DNA of 39,479 nt from Brachyspira murdochii (GTDB lineage Bacteria; Spirochaetota; JAAYUW01). The stretch is taken from contig DYJT01000014.1 of NCBI GenBank assembly GCA_020722965.1, positions 1 through 39,479 on the forward strand, in the 5' to 3' direction. This document shows positions 8,432 to 16,628 of this stretch, piece after piece. The position numbers and the translations under genes are program-made. A model generated the notes under the pieces. That model saw nothing but the letters and a program-made list of their open reading frames with translations. It had not been told where the DNA came from and ran no database searches. Numbering within the stretch: the first letter of the stretch is position 1; the number at the start of each line of letters is the position of its first letter.

Positions 8432-9187
8432 TTAAGTTTTCTCTATAAATTGAATTATAGTCTTATAAACAATTACTCTTTCTAAATCTAATTGTATAAA
8501 ATGGTTAGATCTATTCAATGCTAATAAATACTTATATCTATTTTTTAATTTAATATAGATTTTATATGAATTTTTATAGGGACTTAAAATATCCTTTTTT
8601 GAGTGAATAAATAAGATAGGCAAGGATAATTTTCTGATAATTAATTTGCTTTTAATTATAAGAAAATAGAGATCCCAAAATTTTTGTGGACTTATATATT
8701 CTACTTTTTGGATGTAATATTTTTTATAAAAAGGATCATTGCATCCAGGATTCTGGAACTTTAACTTAAATTTCTTGTTGATTACTAAACCTATCAGAAC
8801 TTTAAAAAAAGATGGGAAAAATTTCGTATTAACCGAAAAGGCTGGTGCAAGAAGTATTAGTCTTATATTTGTGTTTAGTTTATCTTTAATCTTATTAAAA
8901 AGTAATATCGCTAAATTGGCTCCCATTGAGAATCCAATTATTGAAATATTCGATTCTTCTTTAATCTTATCAAATTCCTCTTCTACTTTTTTTAGCCATT
9001 TATCTTTATCTGTATTGTTAAAATTTAAGTAATCATTACCATGGCCAGGTAAATCAAATGATATAACACTATATCCATTAGTCAAAAGGAACTCTTTTAA
9101 TGGTTGCATATTTAATGATGAACCAAGAAAACCATGAATCAGTAAAATTGTACCTTTAGTCTTATTATTATTTAAATTGTTAATCAT
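8432..9187 (-). CDS. alpha/beta hydrolase (serine esterase/lipase-like)
   Basis: 251-residue cytosolic-type alpha/beta hydrolase. The oxyanion stretch LLIHGFLGSS is followed by the nucleophile elbow GFSMG with Ser87. The likely acid is Asp199 (FIHSKKDILSP) and the likely base His229 (RSNHFIQLD), which gives a complete catalytic triad. The fold resembles the serine aminopeptidase S33/monoacylglycerol-lipase/carboxylesterase group, but the substrate cannot be told. There is no signal peptide. The ATG at 9187 has no obvious ribosome-binding site. The gene converges on the TPR lipoprotein with 12 bases between stop codons and has its own AT-rich 121-base upstream spacer. Confidence 0.85.
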   Translation of the reverse strand: MINNLNNNKTKGTILLIHGFLGSSLNMQPLKEFLLTNGYSVISFDLPGHGNDYLNFNNTDKDKWLKKVEEEFDKIKEESNISIIGFSMGANLAILLFNKIKDKLNTNIRLILLAPAFSVNTKFFPSFFKVLIGLVINKKFKLKFQNPGCNDPFYKKYYIQKVEYISPQKFWDLYFLIIKSKLIIRKLSLPILFIHSKKDILSPYKNSYKIYIKLKNRYKYLLALNRSNHFIQLDLERVIVYKTIIQFIEKT

Positions 9188-9308
9188 AACTTAAAATTTA
9201 TAAAAATAAAAATTTATAAACAAAAATGTATATAAATAAAAATATATATAAATATAAATTTGTAAAAACAATAATTTATAAAAATATCGTTTTGTTATAA
9301 CTTTTATT

Positions 9309-10727
9309 TTATGTTATTTGGGAAAACAGAAAAAAAATCTGATTTAGGCTCTTTTGCAAGTATTTATTTTTTGTAAATTCAATTATATAAAAATTTGAAT
9401 GTTGCAAAGATGAAACTCTTGAAAATTCAAGATTATATATGGAATAGTTTTCTACTTTTTTAATTCCATCTGTTGTAAAAATAAAAATATCTTTTTCATA
9501 TAGTTTGAAACTGTTTTTGGCTAAAAATAAAAATTGGTTATCCTTTAATTCAGTTTCATTTGTTTTTAGTTTATCTATAAAATCTGAATAAGATTCCCCA
9601 ATAAATAAATAGTTTTGAATAAGTTTTCCTTCATATGCCATGTAATCTGGGTTTTCCATTTCAAAATAAAAGCCAGTAGTGTAAGGTCTATGGGATGCGA
9701 GCTCTGTAAAGATAGATAAATTATTAGCAAAATCATTCCATTGGGGGAAATCTTTTAAAAATAGCTGGGGATCGTTAAAAAACTCAATTAACTTTTCTTC
9801 TTTAAGTTCAATATCTTTAAACAATTCATATGCTTTATCTATAGCCAATCTATATGCGTAAGTTATGCTTGCAGTGTAAAATGAAGATTTCATCCTTCCC
9901 TCTATTTTGAAAGCATCTACACCAGCATAGATAAATAAAGGGACATATTTTAAAAGGCATAAATCTTTTGATGAAAGGATGTAAGAATAGCGGCCATCTT
10001 CTTCTATTGGGAAAAATTCGTTTTCTCTACTTTTTTCGATAAGATACGCAAATCTGCAAGGATGAACACATTCTCCTTTGTTTGCATTTCGCGCTGATTC
10101 ACTGCCTTTTTTAGATAGTTTTTTTGTTGTCATGTATAATGATAGTAGGCATCGACCCGAAATCGATACACACATAGCACCATGAACAAAAACTTCGATC
10201 TTAACATCTAAGTTATCATCGATTATCTGCTTTTTTATATTATATATTTCAGATAAACTAAGTTCTCTTGCTCCAACAACTCTTTTTACTCCCTGTTTAT
10301 TCCAGAATTTTATTGAATAAAAATTTGTCGTATTAGCCTGAGTGGATAATGTCAAAGAAGGGAAATCTTTAATATCTATCTTATCTTTTAGCTTATTCTT
10401 AAGATTTTCGAACAATAAAATTACAGCTGGATCAGCTATGATTATTGAATCTGGTTTACAAAGGATGGTTTTTTCAAGATTTTCATCGAATTGTTTAATT
10501 TCGGAATCATTTAAAAAAGAATTAAGTGTTATATCGACTTTTTTATTGTTTTTATGACAATATTCGATAAGATCAATCAATTTTTCTTCTTCTATCTCTT
10601 CGCTTTTTCTAAGACTAAATCTACTATTACCGATATATATAGCATCTGCCCCAAATAAAAGTGCGCTTTTTGCCTTGGAAATATTACCAGCTGGTGCGTA
10701 TAAAATTGGTTTAATATATTTTATCAT
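9309..10727 (-). CDS. peptidase U32 family protein
   Basis: 472-residue member of the U32 family. The hallmark region VFVHGAMCVSISGRC is followed by GECVHPCR. The four cysteines C186, C193, C220 and C224 match the Cys cluster that binds a [4Fe-4S] centre in UbiU/UbiV. Members called proteases now include RlhA (23S rRNA hydroxylation), TrhP (tRNA hydroxylation) and UbiU/UbiV, so RNA or cofactor hydroxylation is at least as likely as proteolysis. The N-terminal part is the TIM-barrel-like portion (APAGN, AIYIG) and the C-terminal part is less conserved. Cytosolic. An AGAGG lies 13 bases before the ATG, longer than ideal. It is transcribed alone from the region divergent to the PH-like gene. Confidence 0.85.
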   Translation of the reverse strand: MIKYIKPILYAPAGNISKAKSALLFGADAIYIGNSRFSLRKSEEIEEEKLIDLIEYCHKNNKKVDITLNSFLNDSEIKQFDENLEKTILCKPDSIIIADPAVILLFENLKNKLKDKIDIKDFPSLTLSTQANTTNFYSIKFWNKQGVKRVVGARELSLSEIYNIKKQIIDDNLDVKIEVFVHGAMCVSISGRCLLSLYMTTKKLSKKGSESARNANKGECVHPCRFAYLIEKSRENEFFPIEEDGRYSYILSSKDLCLLKYVPLFIYAGVDAFKIEGRMKSSFYTASITYAYRLAIDKAYELFKDIELKEEKLIEFFNDPQLFLKDFPQWNDFANNLSIFTELASHRPYTTGFYFEMENPDYMAYEGKLIQNYLFIGESYSDFIDKLKTNETELKDNQFLFLAKNSFKLYEKDIFIFTTDGIKKVENYSIYNLEFSRVSSLQHSNFYIIEFTKNKYLQKSLNQIFFLFSQIT

Positions 10728-10892
10728 AAATATAGAATAACCTCTTCCATTTATATATGTTCAGAATGTCGGACAATTTAGTAAACCTTATCATAATTAT
10801 AACCTATAATTAAAATGGTGTTACAATAATATTGAATTTCACAAAGAAAATATGACAAAATAAAGTTTTTTTGCAAAAATTTTAATTGTTGC

Positions 10893-10916
10893 TATATGCA
10901 AAATTATATGCAAAAT
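10893..10916 (+). repeat. exact 12-bp tandem duplication upstream of the PH-like gene
   Basis: TATATGCAAAAT occurs twice in immediate succession (10893-10904 and 10905-10916), 12 bases before the AGAGGAG ribosome-binding site of the next gene. Each copy provides a TATA-like core, so this could be a duplicated -10 or operator element. The rest of the 211-base spacer 10728-10938 is AT-rich with nothing else recognisable. Confidence 0.6.
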
Positions 10917-10938
10917 AATTAGTGAAAGAGGAGAAATA

Positions 10939-11457
10939 ATGCAAAAGATTACAAAATGGTACGATTTAAAAAAAATTAAAAATGGTTATAGAATCTTTTA
11001 TTCCTTTTCTATAAGAATACAGGCTATTTTCCTTTTTGTATTTTCAATGGTTATCTTATATTTCCAAATTTTTGAGGATAAAGGGGAAATAAATTTAACT
11101 GCGGCAATTATCTTTGGAATTGTTTTTACAATTTCATTGACTTTTTCATTGTTTATAGATAGCTTTTTAATTCTTTTTGAAGAATCAAAAATTATAAGGA
11201 AAAATGGGTTTTTCCCTTTTGTTATAGCAAAAGAAATAAAATTCAATGAAATACAATCGATTTCATCTGAAATATTGGAAAAACAGGATAAAAGCAAAAT
11301 CAAAGATAATATTCCTTCTGGCTATTATTCAGGTAAAACAAAAGAATTTCTTTTAATTATTGAGCTAAAAAATGGTAAGGATTATAAAATAGCTTTTGGG
11401 AAAGGAGACGAAACGATTTTTAACAAATTTATTGAAGAATTAAAAAAATTTGCTTAA
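10939..11457 (+). CDS. membrane protein with PH-like cytoplasmic domain
   Basis: 172 residues with two close membrane segments (about 27-45 and 55-78) followed by a roughly 90-residue beta-rich domain ending in an amphipathic helix. This is the layout of small bacterial PH-domain (bPH/YdbS-like) membrane proteins. The fold call rests on layout (KIIRKNGFFPFVIAKEI, then FLLIIELKNGKDYKIAFGKG) and is tentative. No catalytic motif is visible and the function is unknown. An AGAGGAG site lies 6 bases before the ATG. The oppA gene starts 68 bases later with its own promoter-like sequence, so it may or may not be co-transcribed. Confidence 0.7.
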   Translation: MQKITKWYDLKKIKNGYRIFYSFSIRIQAIFLFVFSMVILYFQIFEDKGEINLTAAIIFGIVFTISLTFSLFIDSFLILFEESKIIRKNGFFPFVIAKEIKFNEIQSISSEILEKQDKSKIKDNIPSGYYSGKTKEFLLIIELKNGKDYKIAFGKGDETIFNKFIEELKKFA

Positions 11458-11461
11458 AATA

Positions 11462-11490
11462 TTGACAAAATTAAAAGATATATCATAAAT
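11462..11490 (+). promoter_or_regulatory. possible promoter for the opp operon
   Basis: A perfect TTGACA -35 box (11462-11467) just after the PH-like gene. The -10 region is poor: ATAAAT at 17-base spacing. A strong AAGGAGG ribosome-binding site follows, 9 bases before the oppA ATG. Confidence 0.35.
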
Positions 11491-11525
11491 AATTTATGAC
11501 TTCTTAGATAAGGAGGAAGCATTTC

Positions 11526-13115
11526 ATGAAAAAAAGGTTGATTGCTCTTTTTGCAATTGTCTTTCTTTTTATTATTGCTGGAACTTTTATTATTGGCCAA
11601 TCAAAGCAGATGGTCTTTAGAATGAATAATGGAACAGAACCGCAAACACTCGATCCTGCTATAATGACTGGTGTCCCAGAATTCAGAATTGCCATGCAGA
11701 TCTATGAAGGACTGACCGCATATCATCCTCAAACCTTGGCGCCTATGCCAGGTGTAGCTCAAAAATGGACTATTTCAAAGGATGGTCTTGTTTATACATT
11801 CTATCTCAGGAAAAACGCGAAATGGTCAGATAATACTCCTATTGATGCTCAAACTTTCAGATATTCATGGTTAAGAGCTTTAGCTCCAGAAACAGCCGCT
11901 GAATATGCTTATCAGCTCTGGTATATCAAAAATGCCGAAAATTATACCAATGGTAAAGCAAAGGCAGAAGATGTTGGGATAAAGGTCAAAGATAAATATA
12001 CACTTCAGGTAACTTTAGAAAATCCAACTCCTTTTTTCATATCATTAATGTCATTCCAAACTTATATGCCAGTTCCAAAGCATGTAATTGATAAAGTCGG
12101 TAATGAGAAATGGTACTTAAAAGACAATATCGTATGTAATGGTCCATTTAAACTTACAGAATGGTACCCAAACGATCATATAGTTCTTGTAAAAAATGAT
12201 AAATATTGGGACGCATCGAAGGTAAAACTTTCCAAGGTAATCATCTATGCTAATGAAGATAATCATACTTCTCTAGCTCAATTTGAGGCTGGTGAATTAG
12301 AATATCAGGAAGGTATTCCAACGGAATTAATGGAAAAATGGAAAACAAAACCTGAATACCATGCCGCCGCATATTTAGGTACATATTATTACAGAGTAAA
12401 TGTTGATCCTCAAAAGCAAACCAATAAGGCTCTACTAGATGTTAGAGTTAGAAAAGCGCTTTATCTAACTATCAATAGAAAATACCTTATTGAAAATATA
12501 TTAAAAGCAGGGCAGATTCCAGCTTATTCATTCGTTCCACCAAATATGCCTGGATACAAGGGTTTCGAAGGTCCAAAGGAAAATATTGAAGAGGCTAAAA
12601 AACTTTTAGCAGAGGCTGGATATCCAAACGGAAAGGATTTCCCTCCAATTACTATTTTCTATAACACCTCAGAAGGGCATAAGAAAATTGCCGAAGCAAT
12701 TCAACAGATGTGGAAACAGGCATTGGGTATCGAAGTTCTTCTTGAAAATCAGGAATGGAAAGTTTATCTTGACAGACAGCAAAAAATTGATTATCAGGTT
12801 TCAAGAGCAGGTTGGATAGGTGACTATGTTGATCCAAACACCTTCCTTGACATGTGGGTTACAAATGGTGGAAATAACCAGACTGGTTGGAGCAACAAAA
12901 AATATGATGAATTAATAGATAAGGCAAAAATCGAGCAAAATCCTAAAAAGAGAATGGCTATTTTTTACGAAGCAGAAAAAATCTTGATGAATGAATTGCC
13001 AATTCTTCCAATATATTTTTACGTAAATATTTTTACTCTGCAAACTTATGTTCAAGGATTTTATGAAAATATTCTAGGAATGCATCCATTAAAAGAAGTT
13101 TGGTTAAAAAAATAA
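11526..13115 (+). CDS. oppA: peptide ABC transporter, periplasmic substrate-binding protein OppA
   Basis: 529 residues of the SBP_bac_5 (family 5) class, which captures oligopeptides outside the inner membrane and delivers them to OppBCDF. A signal peptide covers about residues 1-24 (KKR, then a hydrophobic core ending FIIGQS). It has no Cys at the cleavage region, so this is predicted to be a soluble periplasmic protein and not a lipoprotein. Family-typical stretches include TEPQTLDPA near the mature N-terminus, GLVYTFYLRKNAKWSD, NGPFKLTEW and RVRKALYLTINR. The AAGGAGG site is the strongest in the operon. A hairpin terminator directly after the gene separates it from oppB, which suggests that OppA is made in excess of the membrane components. 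Confidence 0.95.
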   Translation: MKKRLIALFAIVFLFIIAGTFIIGQSKQMVFRMNNGTEPQTLDPAIMTGVPEFRIAMQIYEGLTAYHPQTLAPMPGVAQKWTISKDGLVYTFYLRKNAKWSDNTPIDAQTFRYSWLRALAPETAAEYAYQLWYIKNAENYTNGKAKAEDVGIKVKDKYTLQVTLENPTPFFISLMSFQTYMPVPKHVIDKVGNEKWYLKDNIVCNGPFKLTEWYPNDHIVLVKNDKYWDASKVKLSKVIIYANEDNHTSLAQFEAGELEYQEGIPTELMEKWKTKPEYHAAAYLGTYYYRVNVDPQKQTNKALLDVRVRKALYLTINRKYLIENILKAGQIPAYSFVPPNMPGYKGFEGPKENIEEAKKLLAEAGYPNGKDFPPITIFYNTSEGHKKIAEAIQQMWKQALGIEVLLENQEWKVYLDRQQKIDYQVSRAGWIGDYVDPNTFLDMWVTNGGNNQTGWSNKKYDELIDKAKIEQNPKKRMAIFYEAEKILMNELPILPIYFYVNIFTLQTYVQGFYENILGMHPLKEVWLKK

Positions 13116-13129
13116 TTAGGTAACTTTTG

Positions 13130-13160
13130 AAAATGCCTGGTATTAAAGCCAGGCATTTTT
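13130..13160 (+). terminator. intrinsic terminator/attenuator between oppA and oppB
   Basis: An 11-bp stem (AAAATGCCTGG at 13130-13140, its complement at 13149-13159) with an 8-base loop, running into T-rich sequence. It starts 14 bases after the oppA stop. Partial termination here would give more oppA than oppBCDF mRNA, a common arrangement in binding-protein transporters. Confidence 0.85.
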
Positions 13161-13444
13161 CATTTTTCTATTATCTATTAATATTTGTTATCTATTTTTT
13201 ATTTTCTATTTTTATTATTTATATGATCTCTATTATATTTTTCACCTATTATTTTAATTATTTTTATGATTTCTGCTACATTTATTATCTTTATTATTTT
13301 TATAATCTGTTAAAAAAATTATAATAAATGATAACATTTATGATAATAACTGATAATGTTTTAAAATCTGTATCTAAAAGTTGAAATAAAATTAAAAAGT
13401 CATAATATAAGATTGTCGAATCCATTTCAAAAGGGGTCAGACTT
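13161..13444 (+). other. T-rich noncoding spacer before oppB
   Basis: Together with the terminator this makes up the 329-base oppA-oppB spacer. Bases 13161-13315 are a low-complexity T/A tract on the plus strand with short TTATTTT-like units. Its open frame encodes only Phe/Tyr/Ile runs and I treat it as noncoding. 13316-13430 is AT-rich with a weak 6-bp inverted repeat. A ribosome-binding site AAGGGG lies about 11 bases before the oppB ATG. No clear promoter is seen. Confidence 0.5.
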
Positions 13445-14392
13445 ATGTTAAAATTCGTAATAAGAAGACTATTTTCTTCAATAATAACAATATTTGTAAT
13501 TATCACAATCGCATTTTTTTTGATTCGAGCCGTTCCTGGTGATCCTTTTTCAACTGAGAAAAACATGCCAGATGAGATCCGTGCAAATTTAAATAAGAAA
13601 TTTCACCTGGATGAACCTTTGTTAAAACAATATTTATATTACTTAAATAGTTTGATACTTCATTTCGACTTCGGTCCTTCATTTAGGTCCAGAGGATTTT
13701 CTGTAAATGAGTTGATAAAACTTTATCTACCAGTTTCTCTTTTGATTGGAACACTTGCTATGCTTATAGCAATTATTCTCGGTGTCGCTTTTGGTATGAT
13801 ATCCGCTTTAAATCAGAATAAATTTGCTGATTATTTTTTTATGTCTTATGCTATTTTAGGCATTTCTGTACCAATGTTCGTCATAGTCCCTTTGTTTTTA
13901 TTATGGCTTTCTATCGGATGGCATCTTCTACCTGTAGGGGGTTGGAAAAGAGCCTCAGAGGTTGGGGTTTTAGGAATGATCCGATACCTTATTATTCCTG
14001 TTTTTTCTTTATCTCTTCCATATACAGCTTATATAACAAGAATGACAAAAGCAGGTATGATGGATATTATAAGAAAAGATTTTATAACAACAGCAAAAGC
14101 GAAGGGTTTAAAAAATTCGACAATATTATTTAGACATATAATGAAAGGATCAATTATCCCTGTTGTTTCTTTTATAGGACCTGCTTTTGCTGGAATAGTA
14201 ACTGGATCTGTCGTCGTCGAGCAGATTCTTGGAATTCCTGGCATGGGTAGAGTATTTGTTCAAGCCGCATTTAATAGAGATTATAGTCTTGTCATGGGTG
14301 ATGTTATAACTTATTCTTCTCTTATAATAGTAATGAATTTTGTAGTCGACATATTATATGGGTTTTTAGACCCCAGAGTTAAGTATAGTTAA
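13445..14392 (+). CDS. oppB: peptide ABC transporter permease OppB
   Basis: 315-residue inner-membrane permease of the OppB/DppB type. The N-terminus LRR-like KFVIRRL followed by one membrane helix and then the motif RAVPGDPF is characteristic of this subunit. Five further helices follow. The cytoplasmic EAA-loop equivalent is TTAKAKGLKNSTILFRH, which contacts the ATPases. It pairs with OppC to form the channel. Standard length. AAGGGG precedes the ATG. The next gene, oppC, is unusually distant (309 bases). Confidence 0.95.
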   Translation: MLKFVIRRLFSSIITIFVIITIAFFLIRAVPGDPFSTEKNMPDEIRANLNKKFHLDEPLLKQYLYYLNSLILHFDFGPSFRSRGFSVNELIKLYLPVSLLIGTLAMLIAIILGVAFGMISALNQNKFADYFFMSYAILGISVPMFVIVPLFLLWLSIGWHLLPVGGWKRASEVGVLGMIRYLIIPVFSLSLPYTAYITRMTKAGMMDIIRKDFITTAKAKGLKNSTILFRHIMKGSIIPVVSFIGPAFAGIVTGSVVVEQILGIPGMGRVFVQAAFNRDYSLVMGDVITYSSLIIVMNFVVDILYGFLDPRVKYS

Positions 14393-14701
14393 TAGTTTGC
14401 TTGTTAAGATAGATAAGGATAAAAAACAGTCATTTAATAAGATAAATATGAGTATATTATGATTTTGTTTGTATAGATAAAAAGAAATAGTAAATAAATA
14501 TTGGTATTTTAAGATAGATAAAAAAAAAGTATTAATTAAATAAGATAAATATATGTATTTTATATGATTGTTAGTGTAGATGTAAATAAAAGGTATTAAT
14601 TTAATTTATAAATATAAGGCGTTAAGATAGATAAAAATAAAAAGTAATAATTTGAAAAATATAGACATTTTATAGATTATAAGAAGGTAGGAGGAAAACA
14701 G
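14393..14701 (+). repeat. oppB-oppC spacer with three degenerate ~110-bp repeats
   Basis: A 309-base noncoding spacer inside the transporter operon. The motif TTAAGATAGATAA starts at 14404, 14509 and 14622 (105 and 113 bases apart). In each unit it is followed about 30-60 bases later by a related block such as TAATAAGATAAATATGAGTA and then a T-rich stretch ending in GATT. The copies are imperfect but in the same order, so this looks like an old tandem duplication of noncoding DNA. G+C is very low. No terminator hairpin or coding frame is seen. The GGAGG site of oppC lies at its end. Confidence 0.6.
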
Positions 14702-15610
14702 ATGCCAAAAAAAACAGAAAGAACAACTATAGATTCTGAAGAGATAAAGGGTGTATCTCTTTGGGTCGATGCTTTTAAAAGATTATTAAAAAACAAATTA
14801 GCAGTTTTTGGTGCTATTATTATAATATTTTTCATCATAGTAGCAATTTTTGCAGACCTTATAGCTCCATATCCTTATGATTACATAGATTTTGAAAATA
14901 ACCAACAATATGCAAAGCCATCCTCAAAATATTTGTTTGGAACAGATGAACAGGGTAGAGATATGTTTTCTAGAGTCGTATATGGTAGTAGAATATCTTT
15001 ATCCATAGGATTTGTTACGGCAATGGTCTCATTAATTATTGGAATTACATATGGGGCTATTTCTGGTTTTGCATCGCCAAAAATTGATGAATTTATGATG
15101 CGTATTGTAGATATTTTGTATGGTGTACCTTATATGTTTTTTGTTATTCTTTTGATGGTAGCCTTTGGGAAAAAAACTTATATGCTTTTTATCGGTATCG
15201 GAGCAGTTTCATGGATGACCATAGCAAGAATTACCAGAGGGCAAATATTAACTTTAAGAAATAACGAGTATATTGAAGCGGCAAAATCTATTGGGGTTTC
15301 TACTTCAAGATTAATATTTAAACATCTTATTCCTAATGCTATTGGACCAATAATAGTTTATCTTACATTAACTATCCCCAGTATAATGCTACAGGAAGCA
15401 TTTCTTTCTTTCTTGGGTTTAGGTGTTCAGGCTCCAAAAACTTCATGGGGTTCCTTAGCAACAATGGGTGGCACATTAGGCGCTATACAGACTTACCCTC
15501 ATCTCATTCTTTTCCCTGGTTTAGCACTTGCCCTAACTTTATTTGGATTAAACGCTTTTGGAGAAGGACTTAGAGATGCCTTAGATCCTTCGATGAAAAA
15601 TAGATTATAA
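14702..15610 (+). CDS. oppC: peptide ABC transporter permease OppC
   Basis: 302-residue second channel subunit. An OppC_N-type first membrane helix (about 38-58) is preceded by a cytoplasmic tail (SLWVDAFKRLLKNKLA) and followed by the diagnostic periplasmic stretch LFGTDEQGRDMFSRVVYGSR. Five more helices follow. The EAA loop is EAAKSIGVSTSRLIFKHLIP. The C-terminus GLNAFGEGLRDALDP is typical of the family. GGAGG lies 8-9 bases before the ATG. It is followed after 14 bases by oppD. Standard length, no anomalies. Confidence 0.95.
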   Translation: MPKKTERTTIDSEEIKGVSLWVDAFKRLLKNKLAVFGAIIIIFFIIVAIFADLIAPYPYDYIDFENNQQYAKPSSKYLFGTDEQGRDMFSRVVYGSRISLSIGFVTAMVSLIIGITYGAISGFASPKIDEFMMRIVDILYGVPYMFFVILLMVAFGKKTYMLFIGIGAVSWMTIARITRGQILTLRNNEYIEAAKSIGVSTSRLIFKHLIPNAIGPIIVYLTLTIPSIMLQEAFLSFLGLGVQAPKTSWGSLATMGGTLGAIQTYPHLILFPGLALALTLFGLNAFGEGLRDALDPSMKNRL

Positions 15611-15624
15611 TTTAAGGAAGATTT

Positions 15625-16602
15625 ATGAAAAATGAAATACTTCTTGAAGTTAAAAATTTAAAAACTGTCTTCAAGACAGATGAAGGAATAGTGCAAGCTG
15701 TAAATGGTGTTGAATTTTTTGTTAAAAAAAGAGAGACTCTTGGAATTGTTGGTGAATCAGGTTGTGGAAAATCTGTAACAAATTTATCCTTAATGGGATT
15801 AATACCATCCCCTCCAGGGAAAATAATCAGTGGGGAAGCAATGTTTGAAGGGATTGATCTGTTAAAATTAAGAGAAAAGGATAAAAGAAAGATTAGGGGA
15901 AAAGAAATCTCTATGATTTTTCAGGATCCAATGACCTCTTTGAATCCTTATTTACGAATTTCTACTCAGATGACGGAAGTCTTAATAGAGCATGATAAAT
16001 TATCGAAAAAAGAAGCAATAAATAGATCTATTGAAATGCTAAAATTAGTTGGAATTCCTAACCCGGAAAAAAGGATTTATTCATATCCTCATGAGTTTTC
16101 TGGAGGAATGAGACAAAGAGTAATGATAGCGATGGCTCTTTCTACAAATCCAAAACTTTTAATTGCCGATGAGCCAACAACAGCTTTAGATGTTACTATT
16201 CAAGCACAAATATTGGATCTACTTCATGAACTTCAAGAGAAGATACATATGTCAATAATTCTAATAACCCATAACCTCGGTGTAGTTGCGAGAATGACTG
16301 AAAGAATTATGGTTATGTATGCTGGCTATATTGTTGAAGAGAATACTGCAGAAAATATATTTAAAAATCCTTCACACCCATATACGAAAGGTCTTTTGAA
16401 ATCGGTACCACGAATTGATGAAGAAGAGAAAGAAAAGCTTTATTCAATAGCAGGTACTCCACCGAATCTCGTAAATTTACCAAAAGCTTGCCCATTTTAT
16501 CCAAGATGCGAAAGAAAGCTTGAAATATGTACGAAGGAAATTCCACCTCTTAAACAGAGTGATGAAAATCATAGACTTGCCTGTTTTAATCCTTTCGCTT
16601 AA
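15625..16602 (+). CDS. oppD: peptide ABC transporter ATPase OppD
   Basis: 325-residue cytoplasmic ATPase that powers peptide import. Walker A is GESGCGKS (43-50), the ABC signature is FSGGMRQR, Walker B with its Glu is LLIADEPTTALD, and the switch His lies in ITHNLGVV. The C-terminal oligo_HPY region carries CPFYPRC, EICT and a later CF, so four Cys are available; in related DppD-type proteins such Cys bind an Fe-S cluster. It lies 14 bases after oppC and 26 bases before oppF in the same operon. Full length. Confidence 0.96.
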   Translation: MKNEILLEVKNLKTVFKTDEGIVQAVNGVEFFVKKRETLGIVGESGCGKSVTNLSLMGLIPSPPGKIISGEAMFEGIDLLKLREKDKRKIRGKEISMIFQDPMTSLNPYLRISTQMTEVLIEHDKLSKKEAINRSIEMLKLVGIPNPEKRIYSYPHEFSGGMRQRVMIAMALSTNPKLLIADEPTTALDVTIQAQILDLLHELQEKIHMSIILITHNLGVVARMTERIMVMYAGYIVEENTAENIFKNPSHPYTKGLLKSVPRIDEEEKEKLYSIAGTPPNLVNLPKACPFYPRCERKLEICTKEIPPLKQSDENHRLACFNPFA

Positions 16603-16628
16603 TACTAAAGTTTGAATGGAGAAATATT

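Noticed and set aside
13127..13324. 65-residue plus-strand open frame after oppA
   Set aside because: It starts within the terminator hairpin and encodes Phe/Tyr/Ile runs from a T-rich tract. It has no ribosome-binding site and is noncoding low-complexity sequence.
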